Assembly (NCBI GenBank): GCA_033439295.1
Contig: JAVTLE010000011.1
Coordinates: 1,240,082 to 1,304,081, forward strand
Direction of reading: 5' to 3'
Origin: Deuterostichococcus epilithicus
Lineage: Eukaryota; Chlorophyta; Trebouxiophyceae; Prasiolales; Stichococcaceae
DNA: 64,000 nucleotides
The notes under the pieces were generated by a model. That model was given only the letters and a program-made list of their open reading frames with translations. It was not told where the DNA came from and did not search any database. Below, piece by piece: positions 29,901 through 39,700 of this stretch (positions are counted from its first letter, which is position 1; each line of letters starts with the position of its first letter). The translations under genes were made by a program, and so were the position numbers.

Positions 29901-30369
29901 GTACGCACGACGCACTGCGGCAGATGCGTCTTCGAGCAAGGGCGAAGTGATTCACATGACCAGCTACAGTGCTCACCTGCTTGATGGCCATCGGCAGCAC
30001 GCCATAGCCTTCGTAGTCGATATGCTCGCCGATCAGGTTTACCCGGCCTGCAGCAACGCCTCGAAGCGTGACCCGTGGCTCATGGTGAGCTCATCGAAGC
30101 ATTGTGAGCTGATCGCAGCACCCTGTGAGATTTGCCTACCTGGCGCACGCGCAAACACCTCTGGTCCCTCCCCAAACCGCTTCCGAAAAGCGTCCGCCAG
30201 CTTGCCATAGCGGGACTTCGCTTCGCCTGTGCCTACAGAAACGACAGTCAATGCTCTTTTTATTCTCTGCTAAGTTTTGACCGGAAGGAAGGGATCATAC
30301 TGCCTTGATTCGGCAATTACCTTCGTCCGTGTACGTCGCAGCAAGATCTTCGTGTATCGGCACAGCCAT
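26993..30369 (-). CDS. GALK: Galactokinase (GHMP kinase family)
   Basis: Phosphorylates galactose to galactose-1-phosphate in the cytosol. From ATG at 30369: [16 protein letters not shown], then [20 protein letters not shown] with [20 protein letters not shown] (galactokinase signature), [33 protein letters not shown] with [13 protein letters not shown], the GHMP ATP-binding motif exon (two alternative copies, both with a GVSSS core), [20 protein letters not shown] with [31 protein letters not shown] with [32 protein letters not shown], and [15 protein letters not shown] with [20 protein letters not shown], ending AILRLKL and TGA 26993-26995. Wording is close to plant GALK. Catalytic and ATP-binding motifs look intact. 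Confidence 0.95.
29038..29129 (-). other. GALK: Galactokinase alternative exon copy B (GHMP motif)
   Basis: 92 nt, acceptor TTGCAG, coding [20 protein letters not shown] then [10 protein letters not shown], donor GTGCCC. Same phases as copy A, so either joins the flanking exons in frame, while using both shifts the frame (178 nt). Confidence 0.7.
29175..29260 (-). other. GALK: Galactokinase alternative exon copy A (GHMP motif)
   Basis: 86 nt, acceptor TGGCAG, coding [20 protein letters not shown] then FEAEASPS, donor GTGCGT. It enters after one base of a glycine codon and leaves in phase 0. It is the upstream member of a pair with 29038-29129, separated by only 45 bases. Confidence 0.75.
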
Positions 30370-30643
30370 TGTACTTCCCTTCCGTTGAACGTGTGCGGTG
30401 GCCCTTCTGTGCAGTCTGCAACGGGCTGCACCTGCATCTGTTTTTGATCTGCCCTGGCGCAGCCGTCGAGAAGCCAGATGCTTGGGTGTCTGTACGAATG
30501 CATTCTAGCCTTGGTATGGGTGGCGCTTGAGGATCACAGCCTTGATGTCGTCATCCGAGCAAGCGAAATTTCATCACGGAGTCAGCAACATGCAGCCACA
30601 CACAGTCTGCGCCGAGGAATCCCACAGTAGCGGCCACGCTGAT

Positions 30644-30648
30644 TTACA
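30644..30648 (-). terminator. TGTAA polyadenylation motif of trigger factor gene
   Basis: TTACA on the plus strand is TGTAA in the sense of the trigger factor gene, about 37 bases past its stop codon. It lies in the 315-base spacer (30370-30684) that also serves as the galactokinase promoter region. Confidence 0.5.
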
Positions 30649-30684
30649 TTTTCCAGTCAAAACAATTCTGGTCAATGCCTTCCT

Positions 30685-33600
30685 TCAGTTGCCGGTATAC
30701 GGCTTGATGTTGATGGTACATGCTTCTTGCAGGAATTCTAGCACCTTCATCGCCTGCAGGGTTCGCACAGCAATGATGTCAAAGCTTCATTGTGCCAAAA
30801 TGATTAAGCGCCACCAGTGCCGCCGTGTCCTCCAGGCGCCGTGCGAGACCAGCATCACGGTGGCCGCAAGCTCAGAACGCAATCACGATGCGCAACTCCT
30901 TGCCCTTGCTGCATTGCAACGAATGATGGTCAGGGCTCGACGCCAACTGTGCAGAAGCCGTTCCAACGCGCACCCGCACGGCCTCGACAGCCTGCTCTCG
31001 CAGCCGCTCCGCGTCAAACTCCTGGCCCGACTCCTTGAAGCCCTGCACACCGCGCTCGTACTCCGCCTGCACCTCCTCCTCCGACGCCGACAGCTTCTCC
31101 TGCTGGTAGATGGCCTCGAAGCCCAGCACTGAACGGTTCATGTGGTCCAGCTCGTCCTTCCTGCGGGTGCAGCGGCGAGGCACAAAATTTGCAAGTGCAT
31201 TTGTGTTTGCATGTGAGCAGACCTGCGGTGAGACGGCACAGGCACCGACTGGTTCATATGGTTCAGCTCGTCCTTCCTGCAGGTGCGACGGCAGCGGCCA
31301 ACAGTTGCGTTTGTGGCTGTTCTCACGCATATTCCGAGCTGAAAGCATGGGCACCAGCCCGCCCTGCCGCCATCGCTCCCCAGGTCGAACGAGTGGGACA
31401 GCAGCAGCGGAGCTTTGGGGCAGCTGAGCAACGGGCCCCATGCAGCTGTGATATGCCATTCGAACAGTGCCAAACGGGCGCTGCAAATCAAACAGCGGCA
31501 AAGGCTGAGCCCCCTCACTTGTGGTCGATGTAGTTGGCGAGCATCTTCTCGTTCGCCAGCGTCTGGATGACCTCCATGTTGATCTTGCCCTCCTGCTGCA
31601 TGTTCAGCAGGTGCGCCTGGTACCTGTGGGGCGCGGTTTGACACAACACGACTCTGCGCATGACCAGGTGGTATTGTCGCTGAGTGCACAGGGCAGGAGA
31701 GGGTGCGCCTTGTGTGGGTTTAACAGCACATCAGCAACCGATGAGGGGAGCATCGCTGGCGGCGTTATCCCCCATGCGGCTCCGGCCGGTGTTCCAGGCG
31801 CACACGCCGTCAGCAGGCCGCAGACTCACTCCTGCTCGCCCATCTGGGTGATGAGGGACTGCGGGACGTCCGCCTCGACGCAGTCCGCGATGGCTTCGCT
31901 GAGCGCGGCGATGACGCGCTGCTGCGTCGCCTCCGCCATCTTCAGCCGCTGCGCCTCATACAGCTTCTCCTCGGCGTCCGCGAGGCCGCTGCAGCTGGGG
32001 ATCTGCTTCCGCAGGAACTCGTCGTCGAGCTGCGCGGCAGGAGGGGGCAGCGACGGGCTTCGGTACAAGTCGGCTCGGCTTCCGCATAAAGCGGGGCCTG
32101 CTTTTCAAGACAGGCGGGTCTGCCGCTGGATACTTGCTGGCTGATGGCTGGAGGAGTGCGACGGACTCCGACACAACCGTCCACGGAGTCGACCAGAGAG
32201 CCGCCCCGCCATCATGGTGACCGTAGAATGCCATGCTGTAAAATCACGATGGGGGAATGGGACCCAGGCTGCAGCGCCCACCTCTGGCAGGCTCCACTCG
32301 AAGATCTCTGTCGCTTTCACGGTGCAGTTGGCCTTGACGCCGCGCAGCTGCTCTGGCTCCCAGGTGTCCGGCAGCGTGACGGGCACAGTCCGCTCCTCCC
32401 CCACGTTCATGCCCAAAAGGCCGTCCACTAGGCCTGTGATTTCAGGGTTTAGGGTTTATGGTTGTAGAGGGCAGCTGTACTGCCGAGAGCAGCGGGAGTC
32501 GTATGCTGAAGTGCGCGCGAGGCGTGCACGACGAGAGCTGCCTCAGCAGCTGCAAGGCGACGTCGCGTGCCCGGATACCAGGCGCCCGCTCGAAAGGCTC
32601 AACCTGCCGTGTGGTGCTTGGCCTGACCTCCAGATGGTGCAGCGTGACGCCGCCTGACGGACATCGACTCGACTGCACCAGCCAGGGCAATCCCGCAACG
32701 CCAGCGGCCACGCTGCAGCTGGCGCATACCTTCGTCCCAGCCGGAGAGAGCAGGAACGACCCAAGGCGACAGCAAACAACAAACCATACCTGGCACGAAC
32801 TCCCGGTCTGCTGTCTCAGTGTCCAGGCGCAGCCCCTGGCGCTTGGCGCCCAGGATGGGCTCGCCCTCGTCGGCGCGCTGCGCGTCAAAGTTCACGATGA
32901 CAATGTCGCCCGCCTGCAGGGGCCGCCCCACCGCGACGCGCAGCGTGCCCTGCTCCTTGCGCAGCGACTTCAGCATGCGGTCCACGGCGGCACGGTCTGA
33001 CTCCTCGCTGCTAGCCGCCTCCACGTCCACCTGTGTGGATCGAGGGTTTTGGAAGATGCGGGAGTTGCTTGCACAGGTCAGGCGGTTGGCGTGCCAAACG
33101 CAGGAATTGTTGCCATTCCAATACTCCTTGCCACAGACTCGCTGCAGGAACGACAATCCTCGACCGCCGCCATCTGTCGGCTGTCAACCTCCAGCGTAGG
33201 AGTCGCACGACCCCTGCAGAGCCACTTGTCGCCCTCCAACACCACTTGCCACAAATCCGCTGCAGAAACGACATACTCGACCGCCGTCATCTGTCGGCTG
33301 TCGTCCTCAAACGCAGAAGCCGCAAGACCCCTGCAGAGGCACTTGTGCGGATGTGGCAGCACGAGGCGTCGAACAGCACTCACCGAGATGTCCCGATACG
33401 GCGCCTTCCAGCTGACAGTGGGCGCGACGTCAATGCCGATCTGGTATGACAGCGCCTTCTTCTCGTCAAACACCGCCACCAGCTCCTCGATAGACGAATC
33501 GATGTGGACGGACTCGTTGATGGCGATCGAGTCCCACTTCTTCAGGGCCTGCGTGGCCAGGGTGTCGACAGCGCTGCAGGTGTGTGGATGCAGTGCTGGT

Positions 33601-34243
33601 GACTGCGGATCGCGCTTTGAAGTCTGAGGATGCTGAAAGAGGCAGGGCGCCTGACAGCCACCTGCGGAAGGGACAGCTGCAGCAGGTTCTCGATCGCCGT
33701 CTGCTTCAGCTTCTTCGCGCCGCCATCCATCATTCTGAGGAGCACATCCGTCGGCACCTGCGCTTGACACGCGGCAAAGCTGAATGGACGTCCGTGTATG
33801 ACACCGACATGACCAGGGGATAAGAGGTCCTTCACTGGGCAGAGATGGCGTCAGCAAATTTTCCAAGGACATCGGAGCCAGCTCACCTTGTTGCCCTTTC
33901 TGAAGCCCGGCAGGTCGGTGCTCTGTTTGAGGGCGGCCAGTGCGCCGTCATACGACTGCTTGACCATTCCAACCGGCAGCTCCACCGTGAGCTTCAGGTG
34001 CGACCGCGGCTGCTGCTCGGCCTTGACCTCGATGGGCCAGGAGGCGGCTGACCGCTTGCTTGGGCTCTGGCTCGGCGGCGCCGCGGCACACCGGGTCTGC
34101 TGCTGCCGTGGGTGCGACCGCGCACCCTGCAGAAATGAACGACGGTACAATCGTCACTGTGTGATCGCAGGCATGCAGCGCATTGACAGTGCATGAAAAT
34201 GAGGTGCTGCAACCAGCGATAATCCGAAGTGTTGTGCTGACAT
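30685..34243 (-). CDS. Trigger factor-like ribosome-associated chaperone, plastid
   Basis: Trigger factor binds the ribosome exit tunnel and shields nascent chains, with a PPIase middle domain. Reverse strand in order: a basic leader and VKAEQQPRSHLKLTVELPVG with STDLPGFRKGN (the ribosome-binding GFRxGK-like loop), QVPTDVLLRMMDGGAKKLKQ with TAIENLLQLSLPQ, ALKKWDSIAINESVHIDSSI, LSYQIGIDVAPTVSWKAPYR, VDRMLKSLRKEQGTLRVAVG with LQAGDIVIVNFDAQRADEGE, LLGMNVGEERTVPVTLPDTW, LDDEFLRKQI, QQRVIAALSEAIADCVEADV, KINMEVIQTLANEKMLANYI, RSVLGFEAIYQQEKLSASEE, and last exon KVLEFLQEACTINIKPYTGN with TGA 30685-30687. The loop reads GFRKGN rather than GFRPGK. The start at 34243 is a guess; the leader exon is not conserved. 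Confidence 0.85.
31129..31297 (-). repeat. Exon-border duplication in trigger factor gene
   Basis: The real exon border (about 31129-31178) reads RKDELDHMNRSV after CCGCAG. A copy at about 31247-31297 reads RKDELNHMNQSV after CCTGCAG. The copy keeps a working acceptor and is open beyond it. The offset is about 118 bases. Confidence 0.8.
33100..33365 (-). repeat. Intronic tandem repeat, about 118-base unit, trigger factor gene
   Basis: Two full units and a partial third. Anchors are CGCTGCAGGAACGACA at about 33141 and CGCTGCAGAAACGACA at about 33259. In both, GACCGCCG-CATCTGTCGGCT follows, then GACCCCTGCAGAG-CACTTG. The reverse-strand frame is open across two units (LCRG...DSRQM...AVE). It lies between the DVEAAS exon and the YRDISV exon and may abut both. 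Confidence 0.8.
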
Positions 34244-34864
34244 CGACACGGCTGTGGTTCATGCTCAGCTACTCCATGTCAATCCAGCGCCGACCTGGAC
34301 AGGGTGCGCATGATTCTGTTGCCTGAGACCGTTGCTGCTGTGCACGCCGTTTCGGAACAATCTCGACTGCAGCCGTCGCCCTGCAACTGGCAGCGTGAGC
34401 ATGCACAATGGCGCTCCTCCCGCAAGGACCTTCATGATAAATTTTGTCCTCAGTTCTAGCCGCAAAGTGCAGATAAAGTTGTTTGCAAACGCACTTGCAA
34501 CCGCTCTTGATCCAAGTCTCGGCGGGGCTTCGGCGGGTTTCGGCGGGGGGTTGAGCATCAGGAGGAGCACGAGGGAAGCAGCACATCGTATCGTCCCAAG
34601 GACTATTGGCCTGTTGCCGTGCAGCGACCGATGCCATCCTCTACACCGCAGGCTTGCTCGTGGCATCAGGTTTGCAAGTCGTTCCAGCCAGCAGAAGATC
34701 AACTGGCATGACGGCGATTCGCGGCTCACACCGTAGTCAAGGGCATATCTATGTCGGACCTTGTTACAACAACAATACTGTACATTGACATGTTCCAGAC
34801 GAGCAAGCCCCGAGCGAAGGCGTCAAACACGTTCTGCTGCACCGCCGCAGCTGCCCAACAATAT
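34244..34864. promoter_or_regulatory. Intergenic: trigger factor promoter side / ClpR1 3' flank
   Basis: About 620 bases with no conserved exon. A G-rich run near 34520-34550 repeats TTCGGCGGG. TGTAA for ClpR1 lies at 34764-34768. An upstream leader exon of the trigger factor gene could be hidden here. Confidence 0.35.
34764..34768 (-). terminator. TGTAA polyadenylation motif of ClpR1 gene
   Basis: TTACA on the plus strand, TGTAA in gene sense, about 97 bases past the stop. Matches the chlorophyte signal. Confidence 0.45.
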
Positions 34865-36515
34865 CTAGGTCTCAGCGGAGGCGCCAGCGCCCGCCATCCG
34901 GCTGGAGCCCCTGCTCCGCGACGCCGTCGCTGCCAGCTCGGCCTCGTAATTCCGCCCCTCGATCTGCAGAAGGGTAGATGAGCCGCGATGAATGCTGTGC
35001 CGTATGGATGCATGCAGCCATGATTGCAACCAATCACTTGGAGGCAAATTGGAGAATGACGCCGACAGCCAGGTTGAGGATGTGCATCAAGCCCAATTTG
35101 GACGGTGGGCAGCAAGACGCTCCTTGCAGTACTTTGGTGTCCGACGCCGTGACAAACAGCAGAAGACGAGCTCTCAAAAACCAATTGATAAGCACACCTG
35201 GGCGTCGTCCTGCGGTGTGAGGACCTTGTCGATGAGGCCATACTCGATGGCCTGCGCCGGCGTGAAGTAGCGGTTGCGGCCCACATCGGCGCGGACCTGC
35301 TCTGCTGGCCGCCCGGTGAACTTGGCCAGGAAGTCGACGTAGGTCTGGGTGTTGTACTCCAGCTCGTTGGCCTTGATCATGATGTTGTGCGTGGAGCCGA
35401 AGGTGCGGTTCATGCGCGGCGGCGCCGTCATCATCCGCGCGTGCTCCAGGGCATAGCGGCAGCCCTTTTTGCCGCACGCCGCGATCATGGCGGCGTTGCC
35501 GTAAGCCTGCCCGATGACCAGGGTGTACACCTCAGGGCGGATGTACCCCAGGGTGTCCAGGATGGCGTACGCTTCTGTCTCAAAGCCGACCGCCTGCCCG
35601 TCCGGCGTCTGCGTGCCGATGGAGTTGAGGTACACGTAGATCTGCTTCTCCGGGTTGTTGTAGTTGAGCCACAGCAGCTCCGAGATGACCAGCTCTGTAA
35701 CCGCCGGCACCAGCTGCATTGTTTGAGCAACATTGGGTGAGGTTGATATCCGTCATACTGCAACATTGCACGCACACACCGCACTGCCGCGCCTGCATTT
35801 CAGCAGCCCAAATATACATGAAAACTTGCGCTTGATAGAATTTGTACAGCTGAGAGCACAGTCAGGAAGCTCACAGGCATGCCGATGTAGCAGATGCGGG
35901 CATCCAGCAGCAGCGACGGCAGGTCGGGCGGAGAGCTGCCTGGGCCACCGCCGCCGCCGGCATAGCCACCGCTCATGCGCGTCACCATGCGTGTCGCCTC
36001 GCCGACCTTGTCGTCGCCGCAGTAGAACGCCTTGGCTGTGAGGCTCGCCTGCACCGTGCGCAACGAGCAGGGATGAGCGCAAGATGAAAGTGGGTACGGG
36101 TGTACAGGCGATTGTTGAGGGCACAAGGCACCAGAATGTGCAGTGCACGCCGCAGCGGCAGCTGATTGCGGGACGCCTTGCTTGTCACAGCACCAGATGG
36201 ACGCACCGCTTCCGGCTCATGCCCGATGAGCGAGCGGTGGTGAGACCCCATGCCCAGGGCTGCCATCTGCTTTGTCGTCAAGCCGAACTCTGGGTCCGTA
36301 TCCTGGCTGCTGAAGGAAGGCTCGGGCGGCATGTACAGGCCCGTGTCCGGCAGACTGAAGTCGAACTGCTGCGCTGAGATGGAAATCTGCTGGCGAGCCT
36401 GCTGGCGGGAAGCAGACCGAGCCCGTAGCCTGCTGGATACATGCTGTCTGCTGCTGAGGTCCGGCGCGGCTGGACACTGCCGGAGCCGCCCGCCCAGGCA
36501 CTGGGCGAAGCTCAT
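34865..36515 (-). CDS. CLPR1: ClpR1, non-catalytic subunit of the plastid Clp protease
   Basis: Inactive ClpP paralog of the plastid Clp core. From ATG at 36515: MSFAQCLGGRLRQCPAAPDL and an Arg/Ser-rich transit-type leader, FDFSLPDTGLYMPPEPSFSS, then GGYAGGGGGPGSSPPDLPSL with LLDARICYIGMP, LVPAVTELVISELLWLNYNN with YVYLNSIGTQTPDG, ETEAYAILDTLGYIRPEVYT with LVIGQAYGNAAMIAACGKKG, ARMMTAPPRMNRTFGSTHNI, LEYNTQTYVDFLAKFTGRPA and YFTPAQAIEYGLIDKVL. A basic tail NYEAELAATASRSRGSSRMA ends at TAG 34865-34867. The ClpP serine position falls in GQAYGNAA, which has no serine, and the histidine region reads TAPPRMNR, so no catalytic triad. Phrases DARICYIGMP and NSxGTQ point to ClpR1 rather than R2-R4. 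It shares a 274-base divergent promoter with CarB. Confidence 0.92.
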
Positions 36516-36789
36516 GCCTTGCCTGCTGCAGGCTTTGACGCGTGCTAAACTCACCGCGCGAAGTGCGGCTGGGCTGTTGACAGCGCTTGCGAGACTCAAT
36601 AAACGGATTGCTATCGCAATTGATGAGTGAGCACCAGGCTCACCCATCACAAACGCTTTGTCGACAACAGCAAGGGGCAGCAAGGTTGTCGACGAATCGC
36701 AGCCTCGCGGCATTCATCTTTCGCGGGAAGTGGCATGTGATGCACGCCACTGCCGACTGCATGCGGCATAACGCACAATCATAGCAACC
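36516..36789. promoter_or_regulatory. Bidirectional promoter region, ClpR1 / CarB
   Basis: Only 274 bases separate the two start codons, both for plastid proteins. The region is AT-richer than its neighbours and must hold both promoters and 5' UTRs. No specific factor site is recognised. Confidence 0.55.
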
Positions 36790-39700
36790 ATGGCCGCACC
36801 CCTAGCGTCGCAGCGGCAGCTGGCCGCGATGGCGTGCCAGGCGCAGCGCCCTCTGCAGGTCACCAGCTCGCTGCACCTACACACCAGACCCCGCCGTGCA
36901 GAGGCGCTCGGCTCGAGGAGGCAGCAGCAGCGCCTGGGCTTTCAGCTCGTGAGGTGTTCGGCTGTGGCAGACAAGCCGGCGTCATCAAATGGAGCCCCAG
37001 CCGAGTTCAAGGCCTGGGAGAGCGTGGTATCGAGCGTCAAGCAGCGGGACGACATCAAAACCATCATGCTGTTCGGGGCTGGGCCGATCGTCATCGGCCA
37101 GGTGCTGCGAATGACTGCCATCGATGCGGCGATCGCTCGTCTTGCCTGCGGCAGCGGTGTGCACACCTCCAGATCAGATGGCAACCCTACTTGGACGAGG
37201 CAGCGACAGCAGCGCTTTCTTGACATCGAACTTTCATGTGGTTCACTGAAGTACAAGCTCCCGATATGATCGATCGCTTCCGCAGGCCTGCGAATTCGAC
37301 TACTCGGGCACCCAGGCGTGCAAGGCGCTCAGGTGCCCTCCTAGCGCAGGGGCACCGTACATGCCTTGTCACTTGAGGTTTGCCTTGCACCCTGCGAGCA
37401 CAAGCACACCATCGTTGCTGACATGTGTGGGCTGCCTCGAGCAGGGCGGAGGGCTACAAGATCATTCTGATCAACTCCAACCCGGTGCGGCGGCTCGGCG
37501 CCCTGATAGCATGTTGGCATGCAACGCTTGCAAGCATCGTCCGTTCGAAGTTTACGCGTGCGCCTTGAAGACACCCGGGCACATTCTACTCGTTTCACGA
37601 CAGGCTACCATCATGACGGACCCGGAGACGGCGGACAAAACGTACATTGGGCCGATGACGCCGGAGGTGGTGGCCACCATCATCGAGAAGGTAGCTCGGC
37701 GGGCCTCTGCATGCCAGACATGCTGGTGCAATGCAGAAATGCTGGTGCATCTACTGCGTTCCGACCTTGCCCTCGTATGCACTACCCAACATCAGGCATG
37801 GTGATCTGTAATCATGCAGGAGCGCCCGGACGCAGTGCTGCCGACCATGGGCGGGCAGACGGCCCTGAACCTGGCAAAGGCGCTGTCTGAGGTGAGGGGA
37901 CTTTCTCTCATTGGTGTACGACGCGAATTTTGATAACAGCGAAATCAAAGCTCGCAGAGCCGGCTGGTGCCGCGGGGCGGCGACACAGAGCCGGCGGGCA
38001 AGTCTCAGCCGCAGTGTCGCCACGGTCCAGGCCCCTCCTGTATCGCCAGTCTGTTGGCAGCTCTCACTAAAACTACCTCGGAAGTCGCTGGTCTGCTGGC
38101 AGCAAGGCGCGCGTGTGTCTCTCAACCCACAGGACGGCATGCTGGCTGCGTCATCGTTCACCTCATAGAAAGTAGGAAGCACACCGGCCCATGCGTGTGT
38201 TCCCAAATGACCCACAGGACGGCACGCTGGACAAGTACGGCGTGGAGCTGCTGGGCGCGAAGCTGCCGTCCATCAACCGTGCGGAGGACCGCAACCTGTT
38301 CAAGGAGGCCATGAAGAAAATCGGCCTCAAGACGCCGCAGTCCGGCATCGCCAACACCATCGAGGAGGCGATCAAGGTGAGTTTCGCGGCGATGGTGTTT
38401 TCTATTCTCTCAAGTTGCAGCGGCGGTGTGAGGTTCGCTGGGATGTGGTGCATCCCAAGAGGTTGTGTGCTTCGGAAGTAGCGCAGCAAATGCCGCCAGC
38501 TGCAGCGTTGCTCCGGCAGGGCTGTGCCGCGAAGAGCGCCAGAAGGATCGGGTGCCGGCCCGCGCGACATAAGCCAGAGGGGCCAGGAGTTTGCAAATGC
38601 ACTCCGCCATGCACGCCACAGGTACACGAGGAGATCGGGCGCTTCCCGCTCATCATCCGCCCGGCGTTCACGCTGGGTGGCACCGGCGGCGGCATTGCCT
38701 ACAACATGGAGGAGTACCTGGACATCGTGGGCCAGGGCCTCGCGGCCTCCATGACCGACCAGGCACGGTTGCATTGCTCGAGTCAAGAGCGTGTCGTGTG
38801 CTCTGCCTCCAGGGCGGACCAGGCACTCTGGCCGCTGTATGCGAAGGGTGTGTTGTGCATGTGGTGCTCCAGTGGAAGTGCCCGAGTTGAGCTCAGCCAG
38901 CAGAGCCCCACGGACAGCACACTGCACACATCCGAGCTGGCCTGAGTTGATCAGCATGACACACGCGGCGCCCTCGTCAACATGGCACATTTTGCTGGCG
39001 AGAAAGCCGCTCGGCAAGGCACTTGGAGACGAGCGAGCTGTCTGCCTGCCGCCGCTGCAGGTGCTCGTCGAAATGTCGCTGCTGGGCTGGAAGGAGTTTG
39101 AGCTGGAGGTCATGCGCGACATGGCGGACAACGTGGTTATCATCTGCTCCATTGAGAACGTGGACCCCATGGGCGTCCACACCGGCGACTCCATCACCAT
39201 CGCGCCCGCACAGGTCAGGAGCCTTTTGAACTGATGTTAAACCTCTCTCGTAGCTTTTAAATCTTTCTCGTAGCTTCTGACAGGACCGGGTGGGTCAGCA
39301 AACCCTGCATCATTGTGCCGTGTGTCACCACAGCTTTGGTGGCTGTTGTGAATATCAATAATCTGCACTTGGGTGGGGCCATTGTGTGAGGCTGACGCAT
39401 CAAGACCGCCAACCTGCTGATGAACCGCATGGACACCGGCATGCAGTGGCCTCTGCACTTGCGATCAAGGTGGGCGGTGCAGTCAGCAGGCTGGCGGGCA
39501 CTCGCCGGGCAGCGGAGCAGGCGAAAGTACAGCGTCTTGCTCTTGCAGCATCTAGTAGGAGTCTCGAAGTCGAGATCACAATATGACGATCATGCCAATG
39601 TGCAGATGATGTGATATCGCTGTCTGGCAATAGAGCATGTGCTCCCCGCAGACACTGACTGACAAGGAGTACCAGCGGCTGCGCGATGCGGCAGTGGCCA

